Shown here: positions 50,075 through 61,106 of the stretch, one piece after another
Position numbering within the stretch: position 1 is the first letter of the stretch
Layout of the letters: each line of letters starts with the position of its first letter
Assembly (NCBI GenBank): GCA_005765155.1
Contig: VCCP01000001.1
Location: forward strand, 4,588,001-4,652,000
Direction of reading: 5' to 3'
DNA: 64,000 nt
DNA from: Zelopaecilomyces penicillatus
Lineage: Eukaryota > Ascomycota > Sordariomycetes > Hypocreales > Pseudodiploosporaceae
The notes under the pieces: generated by a model
Database searches by the model: none
Told to the model about the DNA's origin: nothing
What the model saw: the letters and a program-made list of their open reading frames with translations, nothing else
Program-made: the position numbers and the translations under genes

Positions 50075-52594
50075 GGTGTGAAGGGCCTGAACCTGGACCC
50101 CAGCATTTGGTCAGGCTGCTCAGGCAGAGCGACTGGACGGGGCACAACGAGAGGCCCACGCTGTACCAGCAAGCATCGATGCGTTGGGTGTTCGGGTGGT
50201 GTCTTTGGAGGACGTGGACGCCTGTGTGAGACGCAGATTGGCAGACAAGAGGGGGGTGGAGGGTGGTGATTGGAAGACAGATGAAGCTGGCAACCCGGGA
50301 TGTTTGCAACGACTGGATGCCACCAGCAGGGGAGGCGGATGATCGATGGAGACTTGACTGGCCTGGCCCAAGGCACCCGACTGCTGGTTGAGTGCTGGTT
50401 GAGTCCCTACTGGGTGCCTTGGTGTGCTAAAATTGCCTACCCACTCCTCCAGAGCCCCCAGAGCCCGTAGGCGATACCGATTCTGGTCTACGGCGCGGTA
50501 CTAAGCCCTGGTTCGGTTCAGATCCCCTGGTGCATCGTATCGGACAGCGCAGACAAGGCGGTGGCATTCGGGCCAGGGTACCAACTCTATGTGGGTGCTG
50601 TTGTGATGCCGTTTGTTACTGCTGCTACGGCTGCTGCTGCTGCTGCTGCCGAGCCTGTATTAATGCTGAGCAAGGAACACACACATCTAGAATCCACCAC
50701 TGGCCACAACCCACAATCCACATTCTACCACCCAACATCGGCATCATCCACATCTGGGGCCATCGCGATTTAGTGTCCCACCTACATACAATATCAACCC
50801 AAGGGTGCTACGCTACACTGGGCTATTCGGTATGTAATATAAACATACTCAATAGCCTGCCCTCGGCAAAAATACGTTACCTTATTCTACCCGCTACTGT
50901 TGTTATGCTGACGCAGATATTCTATGATCCTACACACGCTCCAAATGCAACGACAAATGTTGCCCACGACTTCACCCTCGTCGCCCATGGGATGGCCGCT
51001 GGCTCTGCACATCTAAGAGAGCTCGCTCAATGGCTGTGTCTAATAATAATCATAATAATAATGCCCTTACTCATGCAGTCGGCCAAGTGGATATCCATGG
51101 CATGTTTGTCTGTGGCTGGTAGCCGTGAAACTCGTAGGTGAGTGGCCCACGGCAGTTAGCGCCTTCATGTCTGCGACACAGGTCTCAAACATAGGCACCG
51201 GTCCGATTGCTTTTGTCCCTCGTCTGGACTGCTTCGTTGCTCTCCGTTGCGCTGCTTCCCCTTTCCCGAGGGTTAATCTTAAAAATAAGCACCTGCAGGT
51301 GTGTCCCGGTTCTATATGTACATATATTACAGCACTTCTGTCTGAATCATGTGCGTTTGCGGGCACTTCTCGTCCTGTCTGGCAGCACGCCCATCCATCA
51401 TCCTTCATTTTCGAGCAGAAGAAACAACATGTGTGTTCCTACCAGGAGAGAGATATGTGTGAGCGATAATTTTAAGTGGTCCAAACCGTTATCCTTGGCT
51501 GCTTACCCGCCTTGCCTATCTCGACCGCAACCTAGGCAGTAGTTCTACTTTGAAGCACATGTAGAGTTACAAGCTAGCACGATGTACGGGAGTTTTGACT
51601 CGTCTTGACCGACAACACCATCCTGACCCAACTCCATACAACTCCATAATGTGAACACCTCCGCTTTTCCGCCATTGACTGGCTGTCTTACCGCCAGGAC
51701 AAACCATGTTGGCGTTGGCTGGTAATTACGAAAAGACGCGGCAACGAAGCTTGCCTTGCCTGCACCATAGAAAACTCCATGATCGTCTCCAAGGCATATC
51801 CATGGCTCTCTTGCGCCGACCACTGCAGCTAATTGCAACCATTTGCATCATCTTGAAATTAACGTTAGTGGTCGTGTGGGTTGCTGATCAACACCAGGCA
51901 CACCAACGTCAGAGCTTGATGAGGCAATGCGAGGGCGATGCCATAGGGTGCAGGGGAAGTGCAAAGTATCCCTGCCAGTGTGCAGGAAAAGCCACACCGG
52001 TGTTGGAGCCACCACCTCCAAGGTTGGCATATTTACTTTGTAGTTGCGTGCGACTTGTACGGAGTAGGCAGGCCTCAAGTCATCGATATCGGATGTGCAT
52101 CATCGTACAGACACGGGCGCTGCTAGCATGAAGCTTGGGCAACACCGATACGAGCAAACTACCAGGCCATTCCTCATGAGAAATCCAGTCGCAATCGATC
52201 GGTCTCTCCTTTCCGGTGGTACTGGCGGGTTTCTTTGTTTTGATTCCGTCTGGTGTGACGTTGTTTGTAGATTGAAGTTCCAGTGGCTGACAGCTTGTGT
52301 GAGCCTGGGTGGGCCTGTGAGTGTAGGGGAGATGAGCTGGTGATACACTGCTTGGTGGCACGTGTGGCGGGCTGTTAGTACCTGCACAACCTGCGTTGCA
52401 AAGCGCAGTTGCAGTCGGGTTGCAGTTGCAGTTGCAAGCATCAGCCACATCCGCACCTGCTCCAGAACAGCCTTGAGCCTCTATTTCGTACCGCAAAACA
52501 CCAAAAGTCTAAAAACTTCATTCTTTCTGATGCAACGCACAATCGATGCCATCATCAATCACGTCTCCACTGTCTGCCGCACGCTTCCAGCAGC
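50075..52594. other. Divergent 2.5-kb promoter region between the RhoGEF and TERT genes
   Basis: Upstream DNA of two genes transcribed away from each other. The 50625-50655 part contains a CTG-type triplet run that makes a Cys-rich pseudo-frame, and 51046-51061 has ATAATAATA repeats. Open frames of 100-200 codons here have no domains and overlap on opposite strands. No gene is supported. Confidence 0.55.
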
Positions 52595-55500
52595 ATGAGC
52601 CAAGCGGCAAAGCGGAAGCGAAGTGCCAATAACGCGTCACAGTTCCCAACTCGTCCTGTCCCCATCCGTGACTCGCCTGTTCAACGCAATCTTCTGGAAC
52701 AGTACTTTCGCCATGTTGGCACGTTGAGAGACCATGCGCTTTCCCAACTTCCCGATACGTCCCGCATCCGGCGCAAGAAAATAGCATCATTGGGCTTGCA
52801 GGATGGCAGTAGTGATGTTGAGAAGCGGCTTGCTCATCTTCTAGATACTACACTGGTCTGCGCCGATGAGAAGCCTCTATTAAAGCAAGATGGACCGAGA
52901 GACACAACCTGGCAGCAATGGCTTTCTTTTTCTCAGAGAGGAGATGAGTCCTATGTGACAATATCTGATGGCATCGCTTCCTCCCTCGCCTCCCAGTCCG
53001 AGGTTTGTTGCTTCCCCTTTTGGGTGGCCCATCATATAAGCTAAGTACATAGCCTAGATTATCGACTTTGTTATCTGGCTACTGTTTTCAAGAGAGAAGA
53101 AAATAGGTGCCTGGCCTAAGCATATTTTATGTGATGGCTTCCGTAGAAATGCCAGAGAAGACATGCAATCCCGCAGTACAATTCCAGGTCTATTCAGCCT
53201 CTATCCCAACTTCAATGCCCAGGCACTAAGAGAGGGATCATGGCCTTACCTTCTCGCTTTGTTGGGGCAATCAGGTGAAAAAGTAATGATAAATTTGCTT
53301 GTTGAGTGTTCGGTGTTTGTCAAAGTCGACGCAGGTCTGAGCAATTACTACCAAATCAGTGGTAGGTTCAAGATATAGTTATGCCATTGGAGGGCTTGCT
53401 AATATCGAACAAGGTTTTCCTCTCTCCGAGGTTGATTTATCACATACTATTAATGCGCCTGTAGCCAAAGTCGCTGGGGCAACCTCAAAAGGGCTGTCTG
53501 ATATTACGCCTGTGAGAAGCAGGATGTTTTACGCAAAGCCAGCCATCACAGCAAAAGGTTTGATTCAACCAGGTTACAAGCATATTCGTGAGTTTATCGC
53601 CAAGTTTTGCTAGTTCAGCTTCTCATAAACACAGATGCCCTCAATCGATACCCCTATGTTCAAGAAGCTTCGATAATACAAGACAAGGTAAACGATGACG
53701 CAAAATTGATTGAGACTCGAAATCGAAACAAAGTGAATACACTTCACCTTATGATGTACATCTTTCCCCGCCAGTTTGGATTGCATAACGCATTTACATC
53801 CGAGGTCAATGCCATGCAGACGGCTCAGAAGATTCAGGACTACACATTACGTGAGGAAGAATTCGCAAAAGTAATGGGTGTTGGTAAGACAATGGTTGAA
53901 CGTCAAGCTCCAAAAATACCCAAAAGACTGCGGGGATCCGCGCGAGATCTTGTCCAACGGCTTCAGATTCTTCATAATCGTTGTTCATACCTGGAACTTC
54001 TTAATCATTATTGTCCTAGGGGCTCAGAGGCTTCGAGTCGACCCAAGAAGGCGAGCATAAAGTGTGAATCCAAAATGGGATTTCAACTCAACCATAGACC
54101 ATCTGCGTCAGCTATCATCACCCCGAGTGCGTTCTCAACAAGAAAAAAGTTTCGCAGACGACACACAAATACACAGGTTTTACCTGTGCCACAGTTCAAT
54201 TCAGTGATTGACTTGGCATCCCGCCGTTCCCATGTCACCGCCTTTTGTCAAGCTGTTCTTTCGAAAATTATCCCAAACGAATTTTGGGGTACCGGCAATA
54301 CAGGGTGCCATAACAAAGCCATATTTCTCCAGAAAATAGACCACTTTATCAAGCTACGACGTTTTGAGACCCTCTCATTGCACGAGATTGCTCAAGGCTT
54401 CAAGGTATCAGCTGACACATTCGTTGATATGTCAACTGAAATGTATTTGCTAACATAGTTCCAGATTGCTGATCTGGCCTGGCTTCAGCCACCTGGTCTC
54501 GGGGCCTATAAAAGTAGCCAAACGGATATGCAGAAGCGGCATGAACTATTTTACGAATTTCTTTTCTACGTGTTTGACTCGCTTTTGATACCTCTAATTC
54601 GAAGCAATTTCTATGTCACAGAGTCCAACACCCATCGCTATCACGTGTTCTATTTTCGTCATGATACATGGAGGTCAATAGCAGACCGTGAAATTTCGGA
54701 CATCAAAGCCAGCATGTTTGAGGAGCTCAGACTTGAGGATGCTCGGCGAATTCTCGACTCCCGGCGGCTCGGCTTTAGTCAATTGCGCTTGCTACCGAAA
54801 GGAGGCAAATTGCGTCCGATCATGAATCTCCGTAGGCGAAATCTGAGCGGCGGCTTGGCTAAAGTCTTGGGTCCAAGTGTAAATTCTGTCCTTGGGCCCG
54901 TCCACTCGTTTCTGAGGCTGGAAAAAGTAGAATTTTTCTCCCCTTTGTTCTGGACATGCTGGAAGCCTGTACTGATTGGTTTAGGAAATCAACCCAGCCA
55001 AGTTGGGCTCAACCCTCTTCTCCGTTGGCGACATTTACAGCCGACTTCGATCGTTCAAAAAGAGCCTTGACTCAAGCCAACAACACACTTTCTACTGTGC
55101 CAAAATCGACGTCACGGCCGCTTTTGACACTATTCCTCAAGCTGCTGTTAGTGAGCTCATGAGGTCAATACCAAGCCAAGGCCAGTATATCATGACTAAA
55201 CATACAGAAATGACGCCTGGAGAGCGAGCGTTGGTCCAGCTGAGCACACCAACAACAAAACCAATCCGAAGATGGCATACAACAGCACTGGCAGAGGGGC
55301 AATGCCCTGCACTTCTGAAAAGACTTGAAGGACATCTGGGCAGTAAAAAAAAGAACACCGTCTTTGTGGACAGTGCAATGCAACGAACCCAGAATGTCAG
55401 TTCACTATTGAGCCTCTTAGTAGAGCACATTGAGCAAAATCTCGTCAAGGTCGGCAAGAAATATTATCGCCAAAAAAGAGGTATCCCACAAGGGTCTGTC

Positions 55501-56428
55501 TTGTCGTCATTTTTGTGTAATTACTTCTATGCCGATCTTGAGTCCCATCATTTGAGTTTTCTCAATGGGTCTGACTGCCTTTTGATGAGACTCATTGACG
55601 ATTTTCTCCTTATAACTTTGGACAAGTTGAAAGCTATCAAATTTGTGGACACGATGCATCGAGGTTTGCCTGGTTATGGCGTTGAGGTAAACTGCGAAAA
55701 GACTTTAGTCAATTTTGATATGCCAGCCAGCGGAGGGGGTGCTCATAAGGTCAATAATAACAGAAAATTCCCGTACTGCGGCACTCTCATCGACTCTCAA
55801 ACGCTGGATATTACCAAGGACCACCAGAGAGGCAAACATATTGGTAATTACCCTGTGGGCTTTATATCGAGTCAGTGTGTAGCTGACGCAGAATGGCAGA
55901 TGTTTCTCACTCACTCACCGTCGACTTTGGCCGTGTGCCAGGCCAAGCGTTTCAAAGGAAGGTCCTAAGTAGGTGACCATGTTGCTTTCAATCATGAAAT
56001 CTCACCCTAGGCTATCGACTGACCCAGACCACGTTTAAATAGACTCCTTCAAAATCCAATCCCATTTGATGTTCTACGATACAGAGCACAACTCCACGGA
56101 TACGGTGCTGCAATCGCTGCACGACGCCTTTTCCGAGACTGCGCTGAAGATGTGGGCCTATATCCGATGCCTACCTACATCACAACAGCCCAGCTCGGGA
56201 CTCACAATTCGAACTATTGCGAAGGTCGCCGATGTCGCTTTTCTGATTTTGACCAGCAAGTCAAGGAAAATGAGGTTCCCGCACTATACGTGTGATATTC
56301 GCAAATCGCATGTGACTGTTGTCGCTTATGAAGCCTTTGTCAAGGTTCTGAGTCGCAAACAAACCAGATTTGGCCATGTTCTTGCCTGGCTGCGGGGAGA
56401 GGTCAACAGGCTGGGTTCAAATAAGTAG
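52595..56428 (+). CDS. TERT: Telomerase reverse transcriptase catalytic subunit (1143 aa, eight exons)
   Basis: Join of 52595-53002, 53058-53361, 53414-53587, 53635-54404, 54465-54926, 54985-55843, 55900-55968 and 56043-56428, closing in frame. The N-terminal TEN/GQ region has WPYLLALLGQSGEKV (about 198-212). The RNA-binding domain has the QFP-like block (SHVTAFCQAVLSKIIPNEFWG), with the T motif FYVTE at 601-605. RT motifs follow in order: motif 1 LRLLPK (659-664), motif 2 KLRPIMNL (667-674), motif A KIDVTAAFD, motif B' RGIPQGSVLS (871-880), motif C LIDDF, motif D EVNCEKT and motif E FPYCGTL (968-974). The catalytic aspartates D748, D911 and D912 are all present, so the enzyme should be active. 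It adds telomere repeats using its RNA template in the nucleus. Introns are 47-74 bp. Introns 1 and 6 have closely spaced alternative acceptors. Confidence 0.96.
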
Positions 56429-56716
56429 AGTATATAAATATCAGCTCACTTAGACGGCGCCAGAGAAGCTTTCTGTACTCGATAGAACAGGAGTAGAGTT
56501 GATGTAAGGCTTTTGAAAAGCTTGTCTATTTTCTTGACATCATCAAATACACATTCTTGTGAAGCACTTCAACTATCTCTATGTCTATTTGTCTATAAAA
56601 AGAATTTCTAAATAAGAACAAAAAATGTTTAGAAATCCATCATCACCAATTCCTCCATTCAAGCCAACCCATACCCAAACTAATCAGCGCAAAATCACAT
56701 AGATATCATCTTCCCC

Positions 56717-58486
56717 CTAAAGTACAAAGCCACTCTGCCACCAGCGATCGCCAGATGACCACTTGATAAACATCTCACGATCCCACCGCCACCAGCGCTC
56801 GTTTGGAAAGCCAAAGCCCAATATTCGTACGAATGAGACTGGAACAGGCTCCAGTAGCCACAAGCCTGAAGCTGCAATTTCGTCAAAGAATAGATAGACA
56901 GTAAAAAAACCCCATGCAATAGCAAAAAGCATCGCGCTCCACCTTGTGAGAGCCCGGGGCAGAGAGCGCGTGAAAGGCCGAAGCGCGAGAGATGACACAT
57001 GCTGGACCACTATACCTACAGCCTGCAGCATGAAGAATGCGAGCGAATGCCACGGCTTCGTTGACGGTATAGCGGTCAAGCTCCCCGAAACATGAAGTAA
57101 ACCGGATTGAAGAAACGAGATAGTCAATAAGATGATGGTAGCAAACGGTGTGCCTTGCTTCAAGTAGCCTTGCTTTACCAAGTATACAGACGGAGCTGCG
57201 AACTGCATGCGGAAGGTCTGGTGCCACCATCCGCTCCATACTCCGGCGAGCCCGCGATCCAAAACGTGAGTGAATGAGCCAAACGTTGAGGCGAACGTCC
57301 AAACAATTGCCCGAGAAGGAAACATGTAAGCTAGTGTATGATATTGGACCAGGTCGCTAGCCCCCATTGCGGCGGTGATGACACTGTAGATCGCAACAAG
57401 AGACAAGAGATGTCTATACGTGTAGAGGAGCCAAGGAGACATGTGCTCGAGGTGCGGTGGGAGGGTGTAGCTGTGATGATAGGGTCCGAGAATAAAGTAT
57501 GGATCCATCTTCATGAACACGGCCACAAAGTCCAGAATCACATACATGGCTGTTACTACCGTCAAACGGTTCCTTGTGAACTCTGCTACCGTGGGGTGGC
57601 GCTCAAATCCACTGATGCTTCTTATAGGCATGGAATGGATCTCGACCAAATCTCCTTGCCGGATCTCGCGAGGTATCACGGGCCGTGGGATAGGAGAGAC
57701 TGCCCAGTTCCAACCTAGTCCACCGTTAGTATCCACACACAAATGTCTTGTCTATTCTGCAGGTCCTAGCTGTTTGAACATACCAGCACCTCGAAAGCTA
57801 ATGTATAAATCAAAAGCCCAACCCAGTCGTTCCCAATAAGAGGCAGTCTCCGGGAAGGTCTGCCAGGTGTAATCAAATTCACTGTCGTCTTGATGTTTCC
57901 CTGCTGATACCACATCATTACCTTCTGCTGCTGTTGCTGCTGCTGTTGCTGCCGTCATCCGTTGTCGTAATCCATTTCCAACTGCAGTTCCATTCACGGT
58001 TTCCTCTTGCTTTATATGACTAACATCCTCGCCCAATACAGAATCCGTCTCGACCTTGGTTCGCTGAATTTTGGCAACTTTGACACATCGAGCAGCCTCG
58101 AACTGGGGACGTTTCCAGATGAGCAAGTTCATGCTCAACATGGTGCCCCAGGTGGCCATGAGACCCGCAACGTGGGACCAAAACATGTTTGTGCTTGATA
58201 CGTGCAGGAGTTGATCAAAGTTAGAGGCAAGGATGAATGCCATGACGAGCCATCTTGTCCGGTAAACCCAGGGCCGCTGGGTGTGAGGAATTGCTAGCCA
58301 TAGCACAGGAACGATAACCGGGGCCAAGAGGCCGAACGGAAACAATAATGGCTTCGCACGTCCCTCCGCAACATCCTGGATGAATGATTCACGATACGCG
58401 GCCAGTACGATACCACTCAATTTGTCTATTGGGATTGTCGACATGTCGCCAGGCTCTGCAGGACTAGAAAGAGGGAACTGGGCCAT
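56717..58486 (-). CDS. Wax-synthase-like membrane-bound O-acyltransferase (566 aa, two exons)
   Basis: Join of 58486-57784 and 57714-56717 around a 69-bp intron with a consensus TACTAAC branch site. The ATG at 58486 (MAQFPLSSPAEPG) is used; a GTG lies further upstream. At least seven hydrophobic helices are visible. The wax-synthase/MBOAT signature is present: VWSGWWHQTFRMQF (W398, H399, Q400), then the second conserved His in QSGLLHVSG (H443). A charged, Ala/Thr-rich loop (about 160-220) links the N-terminal helices to the catalytic half. Fungal members acylate alcohols, sterols or terpenoid and trichothecene-type hydroxyls using acyl-CoA at the ER. The substrate here is unknown. It converges on TERT with 288 bp between stop codons, and no biosynthetic core gene adjoins it. 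Confidence 0.88.
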
Positions 58487-59653
58487 GATTTTAAGTCGGC
58501 GGTGCGCCCTAAGAGGACGGGTCACTGTCTTTATTTTCCACGTAAAGAACAGGAAGATTCAGAAGTCAGCCAGCGGAGGCAACAATGATGGTGTCGTGTG
58601 TCCAGTGTGTTGCACAAGCATTTGTCGTTATGCTTCTGTCATGCTCAGGTGACGTTGAGGCCTGACCCTATGATTACGGGAGGAAGGCTTTCGAAAAACC
58701 ACCTAGGCTCCCGTTACACCCGGGCTTTTCTACACTTTTGCCCTCACGGGGAAAAATTGCATCCCATTTGCGGCCCAGTTGGAGTGATGACATGTGAAAC
58801 CTAAAATGGTCGGTCTGATGATACAAGGTCATGATCTGATAAGCTTTTAAGGTACCCCGGATAATAGGCGATTGCACCTGTCAAATCGGTCTCGTGTACA
58901 AAGTGTAAGTATTGCGCCTCACATCTGCTTGTGCTTGTGCGTAAGGCGATTAGGGGTCTTGCTCTGGAAATTTAGGTGGCAACCGCTAGCTGTCAGGGCA
59001 TGCGATGGGAGATGGCTTGCTTGGCAACTTGGGTTCCTATAAGAGTCGAGTAATTAAGTAGCTCGGATATAAGGATAGGCGCGCTTTGTTACACGGCTGG
59101 CATGGCGGTTCACATGAAACATGTCTGTTTGTCAGATGCAGGCAACAAACATAACTCCATATTAAATTTTCTTGGTTGGTATGAAGTAGGCATTATGAAA
59201 TGATGGCTGTTAGTCGCCCTCATTGATATATTTTTGGGGTTGCAAAGTTCAAATAGAATCAAGTCTCAATCTTATGAAATAAAATCCCAACCAGCAATGT
59301 CAGTCATATGGTAGCCTAGATGTTCAAGACTGGCAGGCACGGCCCGTTGACTAAGCTGTCTGTCTGCGCCATACAGGCAAATCTCTAATAAAATAGGTTG
59401 CTGAGAGCAATACTATGGAGGAGCATAATTCAGAGTTTAGATTAGACGTTTTAGGCCGGGATATTTCAAGGCAAACTCGTCAAGAGGCGATATGCCAGCG
59501 GCGATACCAAACCCTACGATGCGGCGCCTTTTGCATTATGAAGAAAGCAAAAGAACATGAAACAAGTTAGTGATACTTGATCAGAAGCATCTGAATTGTC
59601 AGACATCATCATCAAAAGCAAGGCAAAAAGAATGTGCAACTCTGCCTATGTGT
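58487..59653. other. Spacer upstream of the acyltransferase
   Basis: About 1.17 kb between the acyltransferase start and the tRNA gene. It is moderately AT-rich. A short T run on the minus strand (about 59625-59629) lies some 25 bp past the tRNA 3' end and could terminate pol III. No protein gene is seen. Confidence 0.55.
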
Positions 59654-59725
59654 TTCGAACGCCGGGATTTGCACCCAGGTCTCTCCCTTGGGAGGGGAGC
59701 GGGTTAACTACTACCCCACGCTCGA
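59654..59725 (-). tRNA. tRNA-Gly (anticodon CCC) with altered elbow residues
   Basis: On the minus strand the 72 bases fold into a full cloverleaf. The acceptor pairs TCGAGCG with CGTTCGA (one G-T pair), followed by discriminator A. The D stem pairs GGGT with ACCC, the anticodon stem CTCCC with GGGAG, and the T stem CTGGG with CCCGG. The anticodon loop CTCCCAA reads CCC, for glycine codon GGG. There is no intron. Three features are odd. The D loop is AGTAGTTA instead of the usual AGTGGTTA, so G18 becomes A. The T loop is TGCAAAT instead of TTCAAAT, so U55 becomes G. The first pair is T1-A72 rather than G1-C72. Intact stems but lost invariant bases suggest either a recent pseudogene or an unusual functional copy. 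Confidence 0.8.
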
Positions 59726-61106
59726 TTCTTCTGAACTGCTGTTGTTAGAATTCTTTCCATAATACCTAGTTATAAACCTAACTCAGGGTGTCGGCTATTT
59801 GAAGCAGGATGCGGGTGACCAGTGTCGAGTTGTCAACTGGCTGCCAGCTGGGAGATGCGAAGGTTGATATACCGTATGCGCTAGGTACGTACCACCCGAC
59901 CACAGAGAGGCAGCGGGATGCGGTGTAACTGTCTTGGTGGTCGTGCTCGGGAGGCTAGGAACGGAATAGGGTTTATGCTAATGCATCTCAATTACCAGTG
60001 GTATCATTTTTTCTGCATTGCTCTAAATATCCACAGAGAAAATGGAAGGGAGGTGTGTCTGTAAATACATTGGAGAACATTATATATTATAGGGCTGAGT
60101 CTTGGCCAAAGGGACCCACCAACGGAACCTCACCCATGCCTACCTTTAGGTGTAAGGTATCGATTTCCTCCAGGTACTGTTCCTTTGACTCCTCTATTGG
60201 TACTAACAACAGGCTTGCATCTGCATCATTTCGAGTCATCTAATCCCAAATTAATGCCATTACCCGGACCGTTTACCAGGTTCCGGCTCACTGGGTCTTC
60301 AAAGGCTCTCTCGATGGACCATTTTCACTTGGTGATGCTGATTTGTCATCGCATTGTGCTCGAAGTTGCTGTGTCCTCTAAAATAGGTAGGTAGGTACCT
60401 CAGCTTCAAATGTAGTACTTCCAGATGTAAACAGCTACCCTAGCCTCTGTACCTCAAAGGTCGAGAAAATAGGGCCAAACCCTGGTCCAATACATGTACA
60501 GTACGTTAGGCTTTTGTTGCTCAAGTAAGCTGGGGGTACCTCGTGCTTTTCAGGCTGTGTCGCCGCCAGTTTCTCTGGTCTCTGACGGTGCATGTAAATG
60601 CCATTCTGCTAGCTTCCTGTTGAGCCTCTTTGGAGCGAAGGATGCGTGAGTGCCTCCTGCCACTCAAGGTATGTCATGACTCATTCAGCCGGTCTATCTT
60701 TATTCCTTTGACTTTGCTCTGTGACAACTAGCAACATCCTCGCTGTTTACTGTCGTCTTTTGCTCGTCTTACTCTTTCATCGACAAGTGGGGATTGGGTC
60801 GGTTATCTCTCCGAGAGGTAGCATTGAGGAAGTGTCATACTGTGTTATTAGTGTCATCCCTCGGAGACTTTTGTCATCACCACTAAGCCGCCATTCCTCT
60901 AAAGCGTCCATTCACCGGTGGCCCAACTCCAAAGCGATTCATACAGGTACCATAGTCTTTATTACAGACTGGTCTGACTTGTTAATTAAACTGGAGCGAC
61001 CCGGCCCCGAGAATTGCCGTTTCCTCAAATTCCCATCTCCAAGCCTTACACAATTCCAGCCTCCAGGCCGACATATCCGTCCGAAATCATCTACTTTGAA
61101 TAGGCC
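59726..61106. other. Spacer between the tRNA and the Zn2Cys6 gene
   Basis: About 1.4 kb, including the promoter of the Zn2Cys6 factor. A GGTAGGTAGGTACC cluster lies at about 60386-60400. Short frames show no domains. No gene is supported. Confidence 0.55.

Noticed and set aside
50530..51141. 203-codon frame with a Cys-rich run
   Set aside because: The Cys run comes from a CTG/TGC triplet repeat, and the rest has isoleucine runs from an ATAATA repeat. It sits in the divergent promoter region.
54528..55968. Two or more separate genes or a frameshifted pseudogene in the TERT region
   Set aside because: The frames join by GT-AG introns into one protein with every TERT motif in order and a total length divisible by three.
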